A stretch of 64,000 bases of DNA from Chitinophaga agri (GTDB lineage Bacteria; Bacteroidota; Bacteroidia; Chitinophagales; Chitinophagaceae). The stretch lies in contig NZ_CP048113.1 of the NCBI RefSeq assembly GCF_010093065.1, positions 5,332,001 to 5,396,000 of the forward strand, read 5' to 3'. Below, one piece after another: positions 44,501-53,160 of the stretch. The notes beneath the pieces are model-generated. The model searched no databases. It was not told the origin of the DNA and saw only the letters and a program-made list of their open reading frames with translations. The translations under genes were made by a program, and so were the position numbers. How positions within the stretch are numbered: the first letter of the stretch is position 1; every line of letters starts with the position of its first letter.

Positions 44501-44952
44501 CCACAATGGACAGCTATCAGGAGGGAAGTGTGCGATTTCCGCTATACGGGCTTGCTGAGGGTCTGCATAATATGACGATCAAGGCATGGGATACGCATAA
44601 TAATTCAGGTACGGCTGCCTTACAGTTCCGGGTGATAAAGTCATCCGGGGTGACGTTAGGAAAGGCAGGTTGTTATCCTAATCCGTTCCATGACCAGACG
44701 GTGTTCACTTTCGAGCATAATCAGCAGGGACAGACGCTGGATATTACGGTGAAGATATACACCACAACAGGCCAACAAATAAAAACTATACGTCATACAA
44801 TAAATAATGGTGGTAGTCGTTATGTAGGAGCACCCTGGAATGGCACTACCGATTCCGGAGCCCGGGTGTCGCCTGGAATGTATTTATACAGTATTTTGGT
44901 AACAGCTAATGGTAAAACATCGATTTTAGGCGGAAAAGTGGCAGTATTATAA
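41593..44952 (+). CDS. porU: Type IX secretion system sortase PorU
   Basis: Surface C25-family sortase that removes the C-terminal signal of T9SS cargo and attaches the cargo to the cell surface. Signal peptide about residues 1-20 (CLPVAGANG). The gingipain-like catalytic domain has His627 in NYTGHGSYSRLAEE and Cys661 in FITATCDFAPFDNP. Other hallmarks are YLQLFGDASFDYKNR and DVAIGRLPVQRASDAEVVVN. A T9SS-type C-terminal domain is present (CYPNPFHDQTVFTF ... SPGMYLYSILVTANGKT), which in PorU stays attached. 1119 aa. porV follows after 123 nt, and gldJ is divergent upstream. Confidence 0.92.
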   Translation: MKLTLFCCLLFACCLPVAGANGRGGPYAAHSVLSKGSWFKLAVTREGIYKIDKSLLAGMGVAGNLSEVRLYGTGGRMLPESNAITRHDDLPEVALMEESDYLLFYAPGPHSWQYQGGNYTHTANLYADTAWYFLTTASGTGKRVQQDPSTPAAALIVNSFDYRTFYENDSINFLNSGKQWWGTVFSSVQLSRTVDFRLPLLPYSLKIGTRVAARSNGTSRFSVQAGNNMIGSLGLSPVSGNIFESFASVASGYYTVTPPLSTAVSVTLSFTPGGSGAQGWLDYLTLQARCPLQLPAQEPLFFRDMASVMPGQTAQFRLEQAGSQTVVLDVTDPLVPVRVSTQLSGATLTFSRNCGTLHEYAAFNAQGYLQPVPAGMVPNQDLHVINGVDMLIITTPGLAAAANKLASWHSTHDKLKAQVVTVNEIYNEFGSGTPDPVAIRDFVKMCYDRGGLQYLQLFGDASFDYKNRITGNTNMVPTWQSTISNDPVYAYPSDDFFGFLDDTDDINDNGKTNLLDVAIGRLPVQRASDAEVVVNKIIGYNTPANYGRWQQHITIVADDGDNNLHLQDAESMSDIVRAQWPAGNVKKIYLDAYPKIADPGGSRYPAVNTAIAEDMFDGTLIWNYTGHGSYSRLAEEVIMEESSLAGWKNIGKLPLFITATCDFAPFDNPAYVSLGEKLLLKEQGGGIALMTTTRAVFSASNKVMNANYLQALLTPGNDGRMPTLGQAAMRAKNLTYATYVDIPNNRKFQLLGDPALILAFPRYHVVTDSINGKAVNDVPDTLKATGTYTVKGHLEDEQGIRQDNYKGTMYTTVYDKPVLQYTLGNDAGSTKAAYHQQQNILYRGQQTIQNGQFSCTFVIPADIDYQAGAGALSFYAANSTVAAGGVFSGIQVGGTADNVEQDESGPVIKAYLDNAFFRSGGITGENPVLLLHLKDDQGINTSGYGIGHDLIATLDNDETQYYILNNFFEATMDSYQEGSVRFPLYGLAEGLHNMTIKAWDTHNNSGTAALQFRVIKSSGVTLGKAGCYPNPFHDQTVFTFEHNQQGQTLDITVKIYTTTGQQIKTIRHTINNGGSRYVGAPWNGTTDSGARVSPGMYLYSILVTANGKTSILGGKVAVL

Positions 44953-45075
44953 CCTATGCATCAAAAAATGCAACACTAGAATTCGCACGTCCCTTACCAG
45001 GCCCCTGTTATTGAACATATTGATTTTCGAACTATTTTTACAACTCGTTCTAAACACTATTGCATGTATAATTGC

Positions 45076-46248
45076 ATGATCAGAAAGGTAACTGTAAACC
45101 TTGTCCTTATTTGTTGCATCCTATTTTCTCTGTCAGCCAGTGCTCAAATTAATACTGATGATCTGGATGGTAGAACAAACACTATTAACACGGCGGTTCC
45201 TTTTCTGCGTATATCTCCAGACGCGAGAGCCGGCGCCATGGGCGATGCAGGTGTTGCTACCTCTCCGGATGCCAATTCCATGTTCTGGAACCTTTCCAAG
45301 GTGTCGTTTGCTAAATCCCGCTCTAATGTTTCCATCACCTATACTCCATGGTTAAAGGAACTGGTCAATGATGTCTTCCTGGCCACACTGGCTGGTTACT
45401 ATCAGCTGGATGAGTTTCAGACGGTATCTGCGTCATTACGTTACTTCTCTTTAGGTACGATTAACTTCACTGATATTACAGGTATGCCTACATATGACTA
45501 TCGTCCGCGTGAATATGCTTTCGATGCAGGCTACTCCCGTAAGTTATCCGATAACTTCTCCTTAGCTCTTGCAGGTCGCTATATTTACTCTAACCTGGCT
45601 AGTGGTGATATCAATGGCCGTGTGATAAAGCCGGGTACTGCATTTGCAACAGACCTGTCCCTGTTCTACACGAAGGATTTTGAAAAATCAGACAATGTTG
45701 TCAATACCTGGAACGTAGGTATGGCCATCACCAATATCGGTACCAAGATCTCTTATACAGAGTCTGCGACCAATAAAGACTTCCTGCCTACTAACCTGGG
45801 ACTGGGTACTGCATATACCTTCGGTCTGGACGAGACCAATAAACTGATGCTTACCCTCGATCTGAATAAGCTCATGGTACCTACTCCGGATAGTGCAGGA
45901 CTGTATCGTCAGAAATCTACAGTAGCTGGTATGTTCTCCTCTTTTGGTGATGCTCCGGGCGGTTTCAGCGAAGAACTGCAGGAATTTACCGTATCAATGG
46001 GAGGGGAGTATGCGTTCCGTGACCAGTTCTTTGTACGTGCAGGCTATTTCTACGAGAATAAGAACAAGGGTAACCGTAAGTTCGTGACCGCAGGTCTGGG
46101 TGTGAAATACAACATGTTCGGTCTGAACTTCTCTTACCTGGTGCCCTCCGGCAATGGTATTCAGCGTAACCCGCTGTCTAACACGCTCCGTTTCTCCCTG
46201 ATCTTCGATCTGGACCATAAAGAAGAAGACAACAGCAATCAGTGGTAA
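45076..46248 (+). CDS. porV: Type IX secretion outer membrane shuttle protein PorV
   Basis: FadL-like 14-strand outer-membrane barrel that shuttles T9SS cargo from the Sov translocon to PorU. Signal peptide about residues 1-24 (SLSASAQ). Typical sequences are NTAVPFLRISPDARAGAMGD (about 38-57), ATSPDANSMFWNLSKVSF and the ENKNKGNRKFVTAGLGVKYN segment. 390 aa from MIRKVTV; another Met four codons upstream is possible. Ends with an acidic hydrophilic tail. Pairing with porU supports the assignment. A clear terminator follows. Confidence 0.92.
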   Translation: MIRKVTVNLVLICCILFSLSASAQINTDDLDGRTNTINTAVPFLRISPDARAGAMGDAGVATSPDANSMFWNLSKVSFAKSRSNVSITYTPWLKELVNDVFLATLAGYYQLDEFQTVSASLRYFSLGTINFTDITGMPTYDYRPREYAFDAGYSRKLSDNFSLALAGRYIYSNLASGDINGRVIKPGTAFATDLSLFYTKDFEKSDNVVNTWNVGMAITNIGTKISYTESATNKDFLPTNLGLGTAYTFGLDETNKLMLTLDLNKLMVPTPDSAGLYRQKSTVAGMFSSFGDAPGGFSEELQEFTVSMGGEYAFRDQFFVRAGYFYENKNKGNRKFVTAGLGVKYNMFGLNFSYLVPSGNGIQRNPLSNTLRFSLIFDLDHKEEDNSNQW

Positions 46249-46289
46249 TCGCTGGAATTGAAATAGTTAATGTTTTTTTAAAATATAAG

Positions 46290-46319
46290 AATCCTCCGGA
46301 AATCGCCGGAGGATTTTTA
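46290..46319 (+). terminator. Terminator of porU-porV
   Basis: AATCCTCCGG (46290-46299) and CCGGAGGATT (46306-46315) are exact complements followed by T residues. Confidence 0.88.
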
Positions 46320-46374
46320 ATTTGCGATAAATTTAACCTTTAAAGGTTTATATTTCAAAGTTTATACATCTGTC

Positions 46375-46857
46375 ATGACTAAATTGCGCATCGGGCTTGG
46401 AGTAGATTTTCACCAGTTAACAGAAGGAAGGGATTTCTGGCTGGGAGGAGTATTGGTACCACATCATAAGGGGGCACTGGGGCATAGTGATGCAGACGTG
46501 TTGTTACACGCCATCTGTGATGCCATGCTGGGAGCAGCCAGTCTCGGAGATATTGGTGTTCATTTCCCTGATACAGATAATACCTACAAGAACATTGACA
46601 GCAAGATCTTGCTGAAACGTACCCTGGAGCTGATCAACCAGAAAGGTTACCAGGTAGTGAATATCGACAGTACCCTGTGTTTGCAGGCACCTAAGATCAA
46701 ACCATACGTGGAACAAATGCAGGCGACAATCGCAGGCATCCTGAATATTTCAACTGAAGAGGTTTCTATCAAAGCCACGACTACAGAGAAGCTGGGCTTT
46801 GTGGGCAGGGAAGAAGGGGTAGTGGCTTATGCGACCGTTCTCCTGGAAAAGGAATAG
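46375..46857 (+). CDS. ispF: 2-C-methyl-D-erythritol 2,4-cyclodiphosphate synthase
   Basis: MEP isoprenoid pathway enzyme closing the cyclodiphosphate ring. 160 aa, family length. Zinc ligands Asp9 and His11 are in GVDFHQL and the third His is in LGHSDADVLLHAICDAMLGA. The ASLGDIGVHFPDTD and SIKATTTEKLGFVGREEGV segments are also diagnostic. No other mep gene is nearby. Cytoplasmic. Confidence 0.97.
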   Translation: MTKLRIGLGVDFHQLTEGRDFWLGGVLVPHHKGALGHSDADVLLHAICDAMLGAASLGDIGVHFPDTDNTYKNIDSKILLKRTLELINQKGYQVVNIDSTLCLQAPKIKPYVEQMQATIAGILNISTEEVSIKATTTEKLGFVGREEGVVAYATVLLEKE

Positions 46858-46914
46858 TAAATACATCTGAATCAACCATTTGTCCCTGGTCTGCTGACTA
46901 TGGACTATTTAAAA

Positions 46915-46922
46915 TACCTTTG
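46915..46922 (+). promoter_or_regulatory. -7 box just upstream of dut
   Basis: TACCTTTG matches TAnnTTTG exactly and ends 5 nt before the start codon. No -33 TTG at the expected distance; the nearest is 32 nt away. Confidence 0.4.
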
Positions 46923-46927
46923 CATCA

Positions 46928-47371
46928 ATGGCAGCTATTACAGTTAAAATAATTAATAAATCCGCAAATCCGCTGCCGGCCTATGCCACAGCAGAAGCGG
47001 CAGGAATGGACCTGAGAGCCAGCCTGGAAACAGCAATCACATTACAACCACTGGAAAGGACGTTGGTACCAACAGGTCTGTTCATCGAACTGCCAACAGG
47101 ATATGAAGCACAGCTCAGACCACGTAGCGGTCTGGCTATCAAGCAAGGGTTGACTTTGCTGAATACGCCTGGTACAATTGATGCTGACTACAGGGGAGAG
47201 ATCAAAGTTATTATGATCAACCTGTCTAACGAGCCACAGACAATTGCACACGGTGAGCGTATCGCACAGATGGTAGTTGCACCATTTGTACAGGCTGCGC
47301 TGGAACCTGTTGAACTACTGACAGAAACAGAACGTGGTGTCGGCGGTTTCGGCCACACCGGTAAATCTTAA
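46928..47371 (+). CDS. dut: dUTP diphosphatase
   Basis: Hydrolyses dUTP to dUMP and PPi, keeping uracil out of DNA. 147 aa trimeric dUTPase with all five motifs: [37 protein letters not shown] and [10 protein letters not shown]. The TPR gene begins 3 nt after its stop, so they are probably an operon despite unrelated functions. Confidence 0.97.
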   Translation: MAAITVKIINKSANPLPAYATAEAAGMDLRASLETAITLQPLERTLVPTGLFIELPTGYEAQLRPRSGLAIKQGLTLLNTPGTIDADYRGEIKVIMINLSNEPQTIAHGERIAQMVVAPFVQAALEPVELLTETERGVGGFGHTGKS

Positions 47372-47374
47372 TAA

Positions 47375-49213
47375 ATGTTCAGAACCCACAATAACGATAA
47401 AACCCTGCCCGTAATAAACAGTCTGCCGGCTTATGGCAAACTGACCAGCCACTTGTGTTTATTACTGGCAGGTTTTTGTTGTGTGCTGGGTGCCGCCTGT
47501 CGCACAGGCAAATCCACTGCCTCCCGCAAGCCGTCTTCCCGGAATACCTATGTTATCAGGGACTCTGCTCTCCTGCAGCAACGGGCTGACAGCTTATTTT
47601 TCTCTGCCGAACGTTCCAAATTACTGGGCGACTACCGTACAGCCATTACCGAGTTTTCTGACTACCTGCGCCTTAAAAGGAATAATCCTACTGCTTATTA
47701 CGAATTGGCCCGCCTCTTCATAGAAGTGCGGAATCCGCAATATGCACTGGGCTTTGCCAGAAGGGCCGTAGCGATAGACAGCGCTAACAAATGGTTCCAG
47801 ATCACGCTGGCAGATGCCTTCGGGGTGAACGCTCAGTTTGATAGCGCAGCAGCCGTATATGATCGTCTTGCAACAAAATATCCGGCTAACGAAGAGTATC
47901 TCTATAATAAAGGGATGTTCCTGACAAAGGCAGATAAACCTGAACAGGCACTGGCTGTATTTGACTCGCTTGAAGCGAGGGCCGGCCTGATCGAGGAACT
48001 GGCCTTTCAGAAACAGCGGCTGTATCTGAAGCTTAACAGAACGGATGATGCTGCTGCTGAAGTACAGAAGCTGATCAATCAGAACCCGGAAGATATCAGA
48101 TATTATCTCGTCCTCGGGGATATTTATAACTCTAATGACCGGATCGAAGAAGCAACCGCTATTTATAACGAAGTGCTGGAAAGAGATCCCAGTAATCCGC
48201 GTGCACTCATTGCGTTGTCCGGCTATGCCAAAAAAGATGGGAAGTATGACGCGTACTGGAATTACCTGACCCGCGCATTCGCTAACCCCGATTACAGCAT
48301 TGACGAAAAAGTAGCTTATGTCTATCCTTATCTGCAGATGCAGAAACTGGATTCCGGTAAACTGAGAGAAGGGTTGCAGCTATCCCAGCTGGTGATCGAC
48401 GCACATCCGCAGGAAGCCAAGGCTTATGCACTACAGGCAGATATGTACTCTCAGGCAAACATGCTTGACAGTGCACTGACAGATTATAATAAAGCCGTTA
48501 CACTCGACTCCACACGTTTTACAGTGTGGTATCAGTTAATGTGGATATACTCCAGGATGGAAGACCCGGCTAACCTGCTGAAAGTGAGCCAGGTAGTTGC
48601 TGAACGTTTTCCGAAAGAATATATGGGCCATTATTTTAAAGGCGTGGCCAACTTTTTGCTGCAAAATTATCCTGCATCCATAGAGGCACTGAACCTTGCT
48701 GTGCAGACAGGCATTAACAGTGATAAGAATACCAGGGCAGACGTGTATTCATTGCTGGGTGATGCTTATCACGCTACGGGACAGCATCAGTTGTCAGATA
48801 GCAGTTATGACAAGGCACTGGCATTGAAACCCAATGATGTGCTTGTACTCAATAATTTCAGCTATTATCTCTCCCTGCGTGGAGAGCAGCTGGAAAAGGC
48901 CGAGAGTATGTCCAAACGCTCACTGGAACTGGAGCCTGAAAGTTCGAACTTTATGGATACCTACGCCTGGATACTGTTCCGTATGGCCCGTTATGAACAG
49001 GCGAAAGTATGGATGGAAAAGGCGTTGCAAAATGAAGATGCCCGCGAAAATCCCAATATGCTGGAACACTACGGAGATATCCTGTTTAACCTCCATGAAG
49101 TAGATAAGGCGCTTGAATATTGGCAGCTGGCAAAACAAAAGGGTGCTAATTCGGTTGGTTTAGCCCGTAAAATTGCAGAAAAACGGTATATACTTGCAAC
49201 CGAAAGGGAATAG
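47375..49213 (+). CDS. Exported tetratricopeptide repeat protein
   Basis: A 612-aa TPR protein, probably periplasmic or an outer-membrane lipoprotein. A hydrophobic segment (about 28-42) ends with VLGAAC, a weak lipobox. At least ten TPR-type helical pairs follow, e.g. DYRTAITEFSDYLRLKRNNP, AIYNEVLERDPSNPRALIAL and DSSYDKALALKPNDVLVLNN. These would form a long superhelical scaffold. In Bacteroidota the TPR-DUF4292-EnvC-like order downstream is recurrent, suggesting an envelope role. Starts 3 nt after dut. Confidence 0.85.
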   Translation: MFRTHNNDKTLPVINSLPAYGKLTSHLCLLLAGFCCVLGAACRTGKSTASRKPSSRNTYVIRDSALLQQRADSLFFSAERSKLLGDYRTAITEFSDYLRLKRNNPTAYYELARLFIEVRNPQYALGFARRAVAIDSANKWFQITLADAFGVNAQFDSAAAVYDRLATKYPANEEYLYNKGMFLTKADKPEQALAVFDSLEARAGLIEELAFQKQRLYLKLNRTDDAAAEVQKLINQNPEDIRYYLVLGDIYNSNDRIEEATAIYNEVLERDPSNPRALIALSGYAKKDGKYDAYWNYLTRAFANPDYSIDEKVAYVYPYLQMQKLDSGKLREGLQLSQLVIDAHPQEAKAYALQADMYSQANMLDSALTDYNKAVTLDSTRFTVWYQLMWIYSRMEDPANLLKVSQVVAERFPKEYMGHYFKGVANFLLQNYPASIEALNLAVQTGINSDKNTRADVYSLLGDAYHATGQHQLSDSSYDKALALKPNDVLVLNNFSYYLSLRGEQLEKAESMSKRSLELEPESSNFMDTYAWILFRMARYEQAKVWMEKALQNEDARENPNMLEHYGDILFNLHEVDKALEYWQLAKQKGANSVGLARKIAEKRYILATERE

Positions 49214-49255
49214 CGCATTTCCCGGTGAAAATGGGAATGTATTGAATTAAAGATC

Positions 49256-50089
49256 ATGATGAAGCAAACATTAGCACTGATAGTATTAGGTATTGTAAGC
49301 ACGGGACTCTTTTCATGCAGGCATAGCCGCCAGATCGCAGGTACATCTTTTCCTGTGACTGATACCACTCAACATCAGACCATAGAGGCAGACAGCGCCT
49401 CTCTTGCTGCTGCCGATACTTTCAATAAAGAAATGCTCGCAAAACTGCGCAGTAACTATATCAATTTTAATACCTTTTCCGCTAAGCTGAAAGTAGACTT
49501 CGAAACGGAAGCCAAACAGATGTCAGGTATTAATGCGAATATGCGTTTACAGAAAGACTCTATAATCTGGATCTCTGTATCAGCACCTATTATCGGAGAA
49601 GTAGCCAGAGCAGTTATTACACCGGACAGTCTGAAGGCGATTGATAAATTTCATAAAGTGGTTTATCTGCGTGATATGAAGGATGCGAAAGATCTCCTGC
49701 ATATTCCGTTTGACTTCAAGACGCTGCAGGACCTGATCATAGGTAATCCGATCTACCTTACTGATTCTGTGTACCAGGTTGTAAAAACACCTGCCGTGAT
49801 CTCTTTCACCTGTGATAGTACAATGTTCACCAGCCTGTTCAATGTGTTTGCTGATGATTACGTGCTGCAGCAAAGCAAGGTGATGGATAAAGACAGCACA
49901 CGCAAGCGTTCTGTCGAACTGACGTATGGTGAATACAAGTCACTCGATAAAGTTAAATTTGCCACCCTCCGGCGTGTTTTTGTGGAAGAGAAACACTACA
50001 CAAAGATCAATATGGAATTTAATAAAATAGATTTCGACCAGCCGGTCAGCTTTCCATTCACGGTTCCATCCGGTTATACACGCGAATAG
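49256..50089 (+). CDS. DUF4292 lipoprotein
   Basis: A 277-aa lipoprotein with signal TLALIVLGIVSTGLFSC (Cys about 21). The body is a beta-rich fold typical of DUF4292, with YINFNTFSAKLKVDFE, MRLQKDSIIWISVSAPIIGE (about 96-115) and a C-terminal PVSFPFTVPSGYTRE. The half-barrel pattern recalls LolA/LolB-type lipid-handling proteins; that comparison is by appearance only. Located 42 nt after the TPR gene and 63 nt before the EnvC-like gene. Confidence 0.85.
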   Translation: MMKQTLALIVLGIVSTGLFSCRHSRQIAGTSFPVTDTTQHQTIEADSASLAAADTFNKEMLAKLRSNYINFNTFSAKLKVDFETEAKQMSGINANMRLQKDSIIWISVSAPIIGEVARAVITPDSLKAIDKFHKVVYLRDMKDAKDLLHIPFDFKTLQDLIIGNPIYLTDSVYQVVKTPAVISFTCDSTMFTSLFNVFADDYVLQQSKVMDKDSTRKRSVELTYGEYKSLDKVKFATLRRVFVEEKHYTKINMEFNKIDFDQPVSFPFTVPSGYTRE

Positions 50090-50152
50090 GAATGCATTGG
50101 AATGTACCTGAAATTTGTAAATTGCTATTTTGCAGCTATCTTTAAAACCATC

Positions 50153-51625
50153 ATGCTGAATCTGAAGAAGTTTTTCCCGTTTGTATTGATCTTAGGTTTA
50201 TTACCGGCCTTGCTGTATGCACAGGCTCCCCAGTTGTCGCGGGAGGAACTCGAGCATAGAAAAAAAGAACTGCAACGTGAGATAGATGAAGCAAACGAAG
50301 CGCTGAAAAGTACGAAGAAGTCCACCCGTGAAAGCCTCAGTCAGTTGAGAGCATTGCGTGATAAAATCACTTTGCGTACCCGTCTTATCAATAATATCAA
50401 CGAAGAGATCAACTTCATTAACGGTGATATCAATACTGCCTACAGAGATATTAAGACCCTGGAGAAAGACCTTGATACACTGAAGTCTCAATATGCACAG
50501 CTGGTCGTGTATGCGTATAAGAACCGCAGTACCTACGACATGCTGAACTTTATCTTTTCTGCCGAAACATTTAATGATGCCATCAAACGGTATCAGTATC
50601 TCAAGCAGTATAGAGATTATCGTCGCAGGCAGGCGGATAATATTCTGGAGACGAGGGAATTGCTGAGTAAGAAGATTGAAAGCCTGCAGGACCAGAAAGA
50701 AAAGCGTTCCGGTACCCTGAAAGTAGAACAGGAACAGCGTTCTATTCTCGAAGTGGATAAGAAGGAGAAGGACAAGGTACTGACAAACCTGAAAGGCCGT
50801 GAGAAAGAACTGGTAGCAGATATCAACAAGAACAAGAAAGACGCACAGAAAGTGCAGGCTGCTATCCAGGCGGTTATCCGTCGGGAGATAGAAATGGCTA
50901 GAAGGCAGGCGGAAGAAGAAGCGGCTGCCAAACGTAAGGCTGCAGCTGAAGAGAAACGCAGAAAAGAAGAAGCCGCGAAGAAAGCCGCTGCCATTGCCGC
51001 CGCTAATGCTGCTGCTGCCAAAGCTGCGCAGAATGCAGCGAATGCTAACAATCCAGTGGCTGCTAACAAGCCTGAAGATAAACCAGATAATAAACCAGAG
51101 CCTAAGCCTGCTGAGCCAGCGCCTAAACCTGCAACTCCTGCTCCGGAACCAGAGAAACCCGTACGTACAGAAAACGTACTGGAAGCAACACCGGAAGCAC
51201 TGGCACTGTCAGAGAGCTTTGAAAGTAATCGAGGTAAACTGCCCTGGCCGGTAAGTTCCGGTCACATTATTGGTCACTTTGGTCGCCAGCAGCACGCCGT
51301 AATAGAAAGGATCACTGTAGAGAATGATGGTGTGATCATTGGTACCAGCAAAGGTGCGCCGGTAAAAGCGATCTTCCAGGGTGAAGTAAGGACGGTAGCT
51401 GTTATTCCTGGTGGTGGTTCCCTTGTGATCATCAGACATGGACAGTACTTCACCAACTATGCCCGCCTGCAAAGCGTGAATGTCCGCACTGGTGACAGGG
51501 TAAGTACAGGGCAGGTCATCGGAACAGCCGGCACGAACGAACTGGAGAATCTGGGTGAGGTAGAGTTACAGATATACAGAGGTATACAGAAGCAGAATCC
51601 TGAATTCTGGATCAGAAAGAAGTAA
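50153..51625 (+). CDS. EnvC-like murein hydrolase activator (coiled coil plus degenerate LytM)
   Basis: A 490-aa exported protein. Signal peptide about 1-21 (PALLYAQ). Residues about 25-260 are a long coiled coil (QREIDEANEALKSTKKSTRE onward). An Ala/Lys/Glu helix and Pro/Glu/Lys-rich linker (about 260-350) precede a C-terminal M23/LytM fold (about 362-490). The fold lacks zinc ligands: the H-x3-D site reads HAVIER and the H-x-H site reads ELQIY. As in E. coli EnvC, that points to an activator of amidases rather than an enzyme. The start at 50153 is used because the upstream open frame lacks a signal peptide. Confidence 0.86.
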   Translation: MLNLKKFFPFVLILGLLPALLYAQAPQLSREELEHRKKELQREIDEANEALKSTKKSTRESLSQLRALRDKITLRTRLINNINEEINFINGDINTAYRDIKTLEKDLDTLKSQYAQLVVYAYKNRSTYDMLNFIFSAETFNDAIKRYQYLKQYRDYRRRQADNILETRELLSKKIESLQDQKEKRSGTLKVEQEQRSILEVDKKEKDKVLTNLKGREKELVADINKNKKDAQKVQAAIQAVIRREIEMARRQAEEEAAAKRKAAAEEKRRKEEAAKKAAAIAAANAAAAKAAQNAANANNPVAANKPEDKPDNKPEPKPAEPAPKPATPAPEPEKPVRTENVLEATPEALALSESFESNRGKLPWPVSSGHIIGHFGRQQHAVIERITVENDGVIIGTSKGAPVKAIFQGEVRTVAVIPGGGSLVIIRHGQYFTNYARLQSVNVRTGDRVSTGQVIGTAGTNELENLGEVELQIYRGIQKQNPEFWIRKK

Positions 51626-51640
51626 TTGACGGAATATATG

Positions 51641-51680
51641 AAAGCCCCTGGGAGAATGATCTTCCAGGGGCTTTTTCTTT
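51641..51680 (+). terminator. Terminator after the EnvC-like gene
   Basis: AAAGCCCCTGG (from 51641) pairs with CCAGGGGCTTT (to 51674), followed by T residues. Confidence 0.88.
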
Positions 51681-51706
51681 GGTTGGCACACCTGTGTAAA
51701 AAATAA

Positions 51707-51736
51707 ACCCACCAGCCATGTAACTGCCTGGTGGGT
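51707..51736 (-). terminator. Terminator of bshA
   Basis: ACCCACCAG (51707-51715) and CTGGTGGGT (51728-51736) are exact complements; on the minus strand a T-rich run follows. Confidence 0.85.
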
Positions 51737-51758
51737 CCCGTATTTTCAGTCCTCATGA

Positions 51759-52910
51759 CTACTTATCAACGGATGCTAACGCTCTGTTCATCACTTCTTC
51801 ATATAGCGCCTCATATTGAGGTATGATATTACTGATGTGGAAGCGTTGAGCCTGTTCCAGGGCGCCTTTACGCATAGCTTCCAGCAGCTTTTCGTCTTCC
51901 AGTAGTTTAATGGCGTTGGCCGCCATGCTGTCTACATCGCCTACTGGGCTCAGGTAGCCTGTCTTACCATGGATGTTCACTTCCGGTAAACCGCCGGCAT
52001 TGGAAGAGATCACAGGTACTTCAGCTGCCATCGCTTCCAGCGCTGCCAGACCGAAACTTTCATAGTCAGAAGGCAATAAGAACAGGTCCGAGATAGACAT
52101 TACATCTTCCAGTTGTTCCTGTTTACCCACAAAACGCACATCTCCGCAGAGATGCATATCACGGCACATAGACTCAATCGCGGGTCTGTCCGGACCGTCA
52201 CCTACCAGTAACAGCTTGGCAGGAAGCTTCTCTCTTACCTGTGCGAATACTTTCACCACATCCGGTACGCGTTTTACCTTACGGAAGTTAGAAACGTGTA
52301 ACAGGATCTTTTCACCATTCGGGGCAATGGCATTCCTGAAATGCATCAGTTCCGCTGCACGGCGTTTGAAACGCTCAGTATCAACGAAGTTGTAGATCAC
52401 CTCGATGTCTTTCTCAATCTGGAATGATTTATACGTCTCTTCCCGGAGATTGTTAGACACGGCGGTTATTGCATCCGACTCATTGATAGAGAAGGTAACT
52501 ACCGGGGCATAGGTTTTGTCCTTACCTACCAGGGTAATATCAGTACCATGCAGTGTCGTGATGAACGGCACAATACGGCCCTGTTTGCTTACGATCTGTT
52601 TAGCCAGATAGGCTGTTGATGCATGCGGGATGGCATAGTGTACGTGCAGCAGGTCCAGCTGCTGATTCAGTATAACGTCTACCATGGTGCTGCTCAGTGC
52701 AGACTCGTAGGGGGGAAAGTCAAATAGTGGGTAAGTAGGAACCTGCACCTCGTGATAATATATATTAGCATGAAAGGCATTGAGCCGGACAGGCTGCTGG
52801 TAAGTGATAAAGTGTACCATATGGCCTTTATCTGCCAGCGCTTTCCCAAGTTCTGTTGCCAGTACGCCACTACCCCCATAAGTAGGGTAACATACTATTC
52901 CAATTCGCAT
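51759..52910 (-). CDS. bshA: N-acetyl-alpha-D-glucosaminyl L-malate synthase (bacillithiol synthesis)
   Basis: GT4-family glycosyltransferase joining UDP-GlcNAc and L-malate, the first step of bacillithiol. The 383 aa match BshA. The N terminus MRIGIVCYPTYGGSGVLATE and LHVHYAIPHASTAYLAKQI, TTLHGTDITLVGKD and NFVDTERFKRR are characteristic. The donor-site motif appears as PSDYESFGLAALEAMAAEVP. bshB and bshC are not in the window. Cytoplasmic, single gene with own terminator. The 250 nt upstream, to the M28 gene, show nothing recognisable. Confidence 0.95.
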   Translation of the reverse strand: MRIGIVCYPTYGGSGVLATELGKALADKGHMVHFITYQQPVRLNAFHANIYYHEVQVPTYPLFDFPPYESALSSTMVDVILNQQLDLLHVHYAIPHASTAYLAKQIVSKQGRIVPFITTLHGTDITLVGKDKTYAPVVTFSINESDAITAVSNNLREETYKSFQIEKDIEVIYNFVDTERFKRRAAELMHFRNAIAPNGEKILLHVSNFRKVKRVPDVVKVFAQVREKLPAKLLLVGDGPDRPAIESMCRDMHLCGDVRFVGKQEQLEDVMSISDLFLLPSDYESFGLAALEAMAAEVPVISSNAGGLPEVNIHGKTGYLSPVGDVDSMAANAIKLLEDEKLLEAMRKGALEQAQRFHISNIIPQYEALYEEVMNRALASVDK

Positions 52911-53160
52911 GTGTTGTTATTTAAAACTTTAAAACGCTAAACGTCAATGCCAGACGTTGCGCATAGAATGCAGAACGCTTCACGCAGAACACAGTTTTTA
53001 CGTTAATTACAGGATACAAAATTATAACATTTTAATTTGTCACTCTCGGTAAATGGGATTAGCGGCATGTTAAGATTGTCATCCCGAATTAATGTATCAC
53101 TCACCCATTTGAATAACAGGGTTATTTAATTAGTTTTAGTCCTTCAAATTAACTGTGTTT

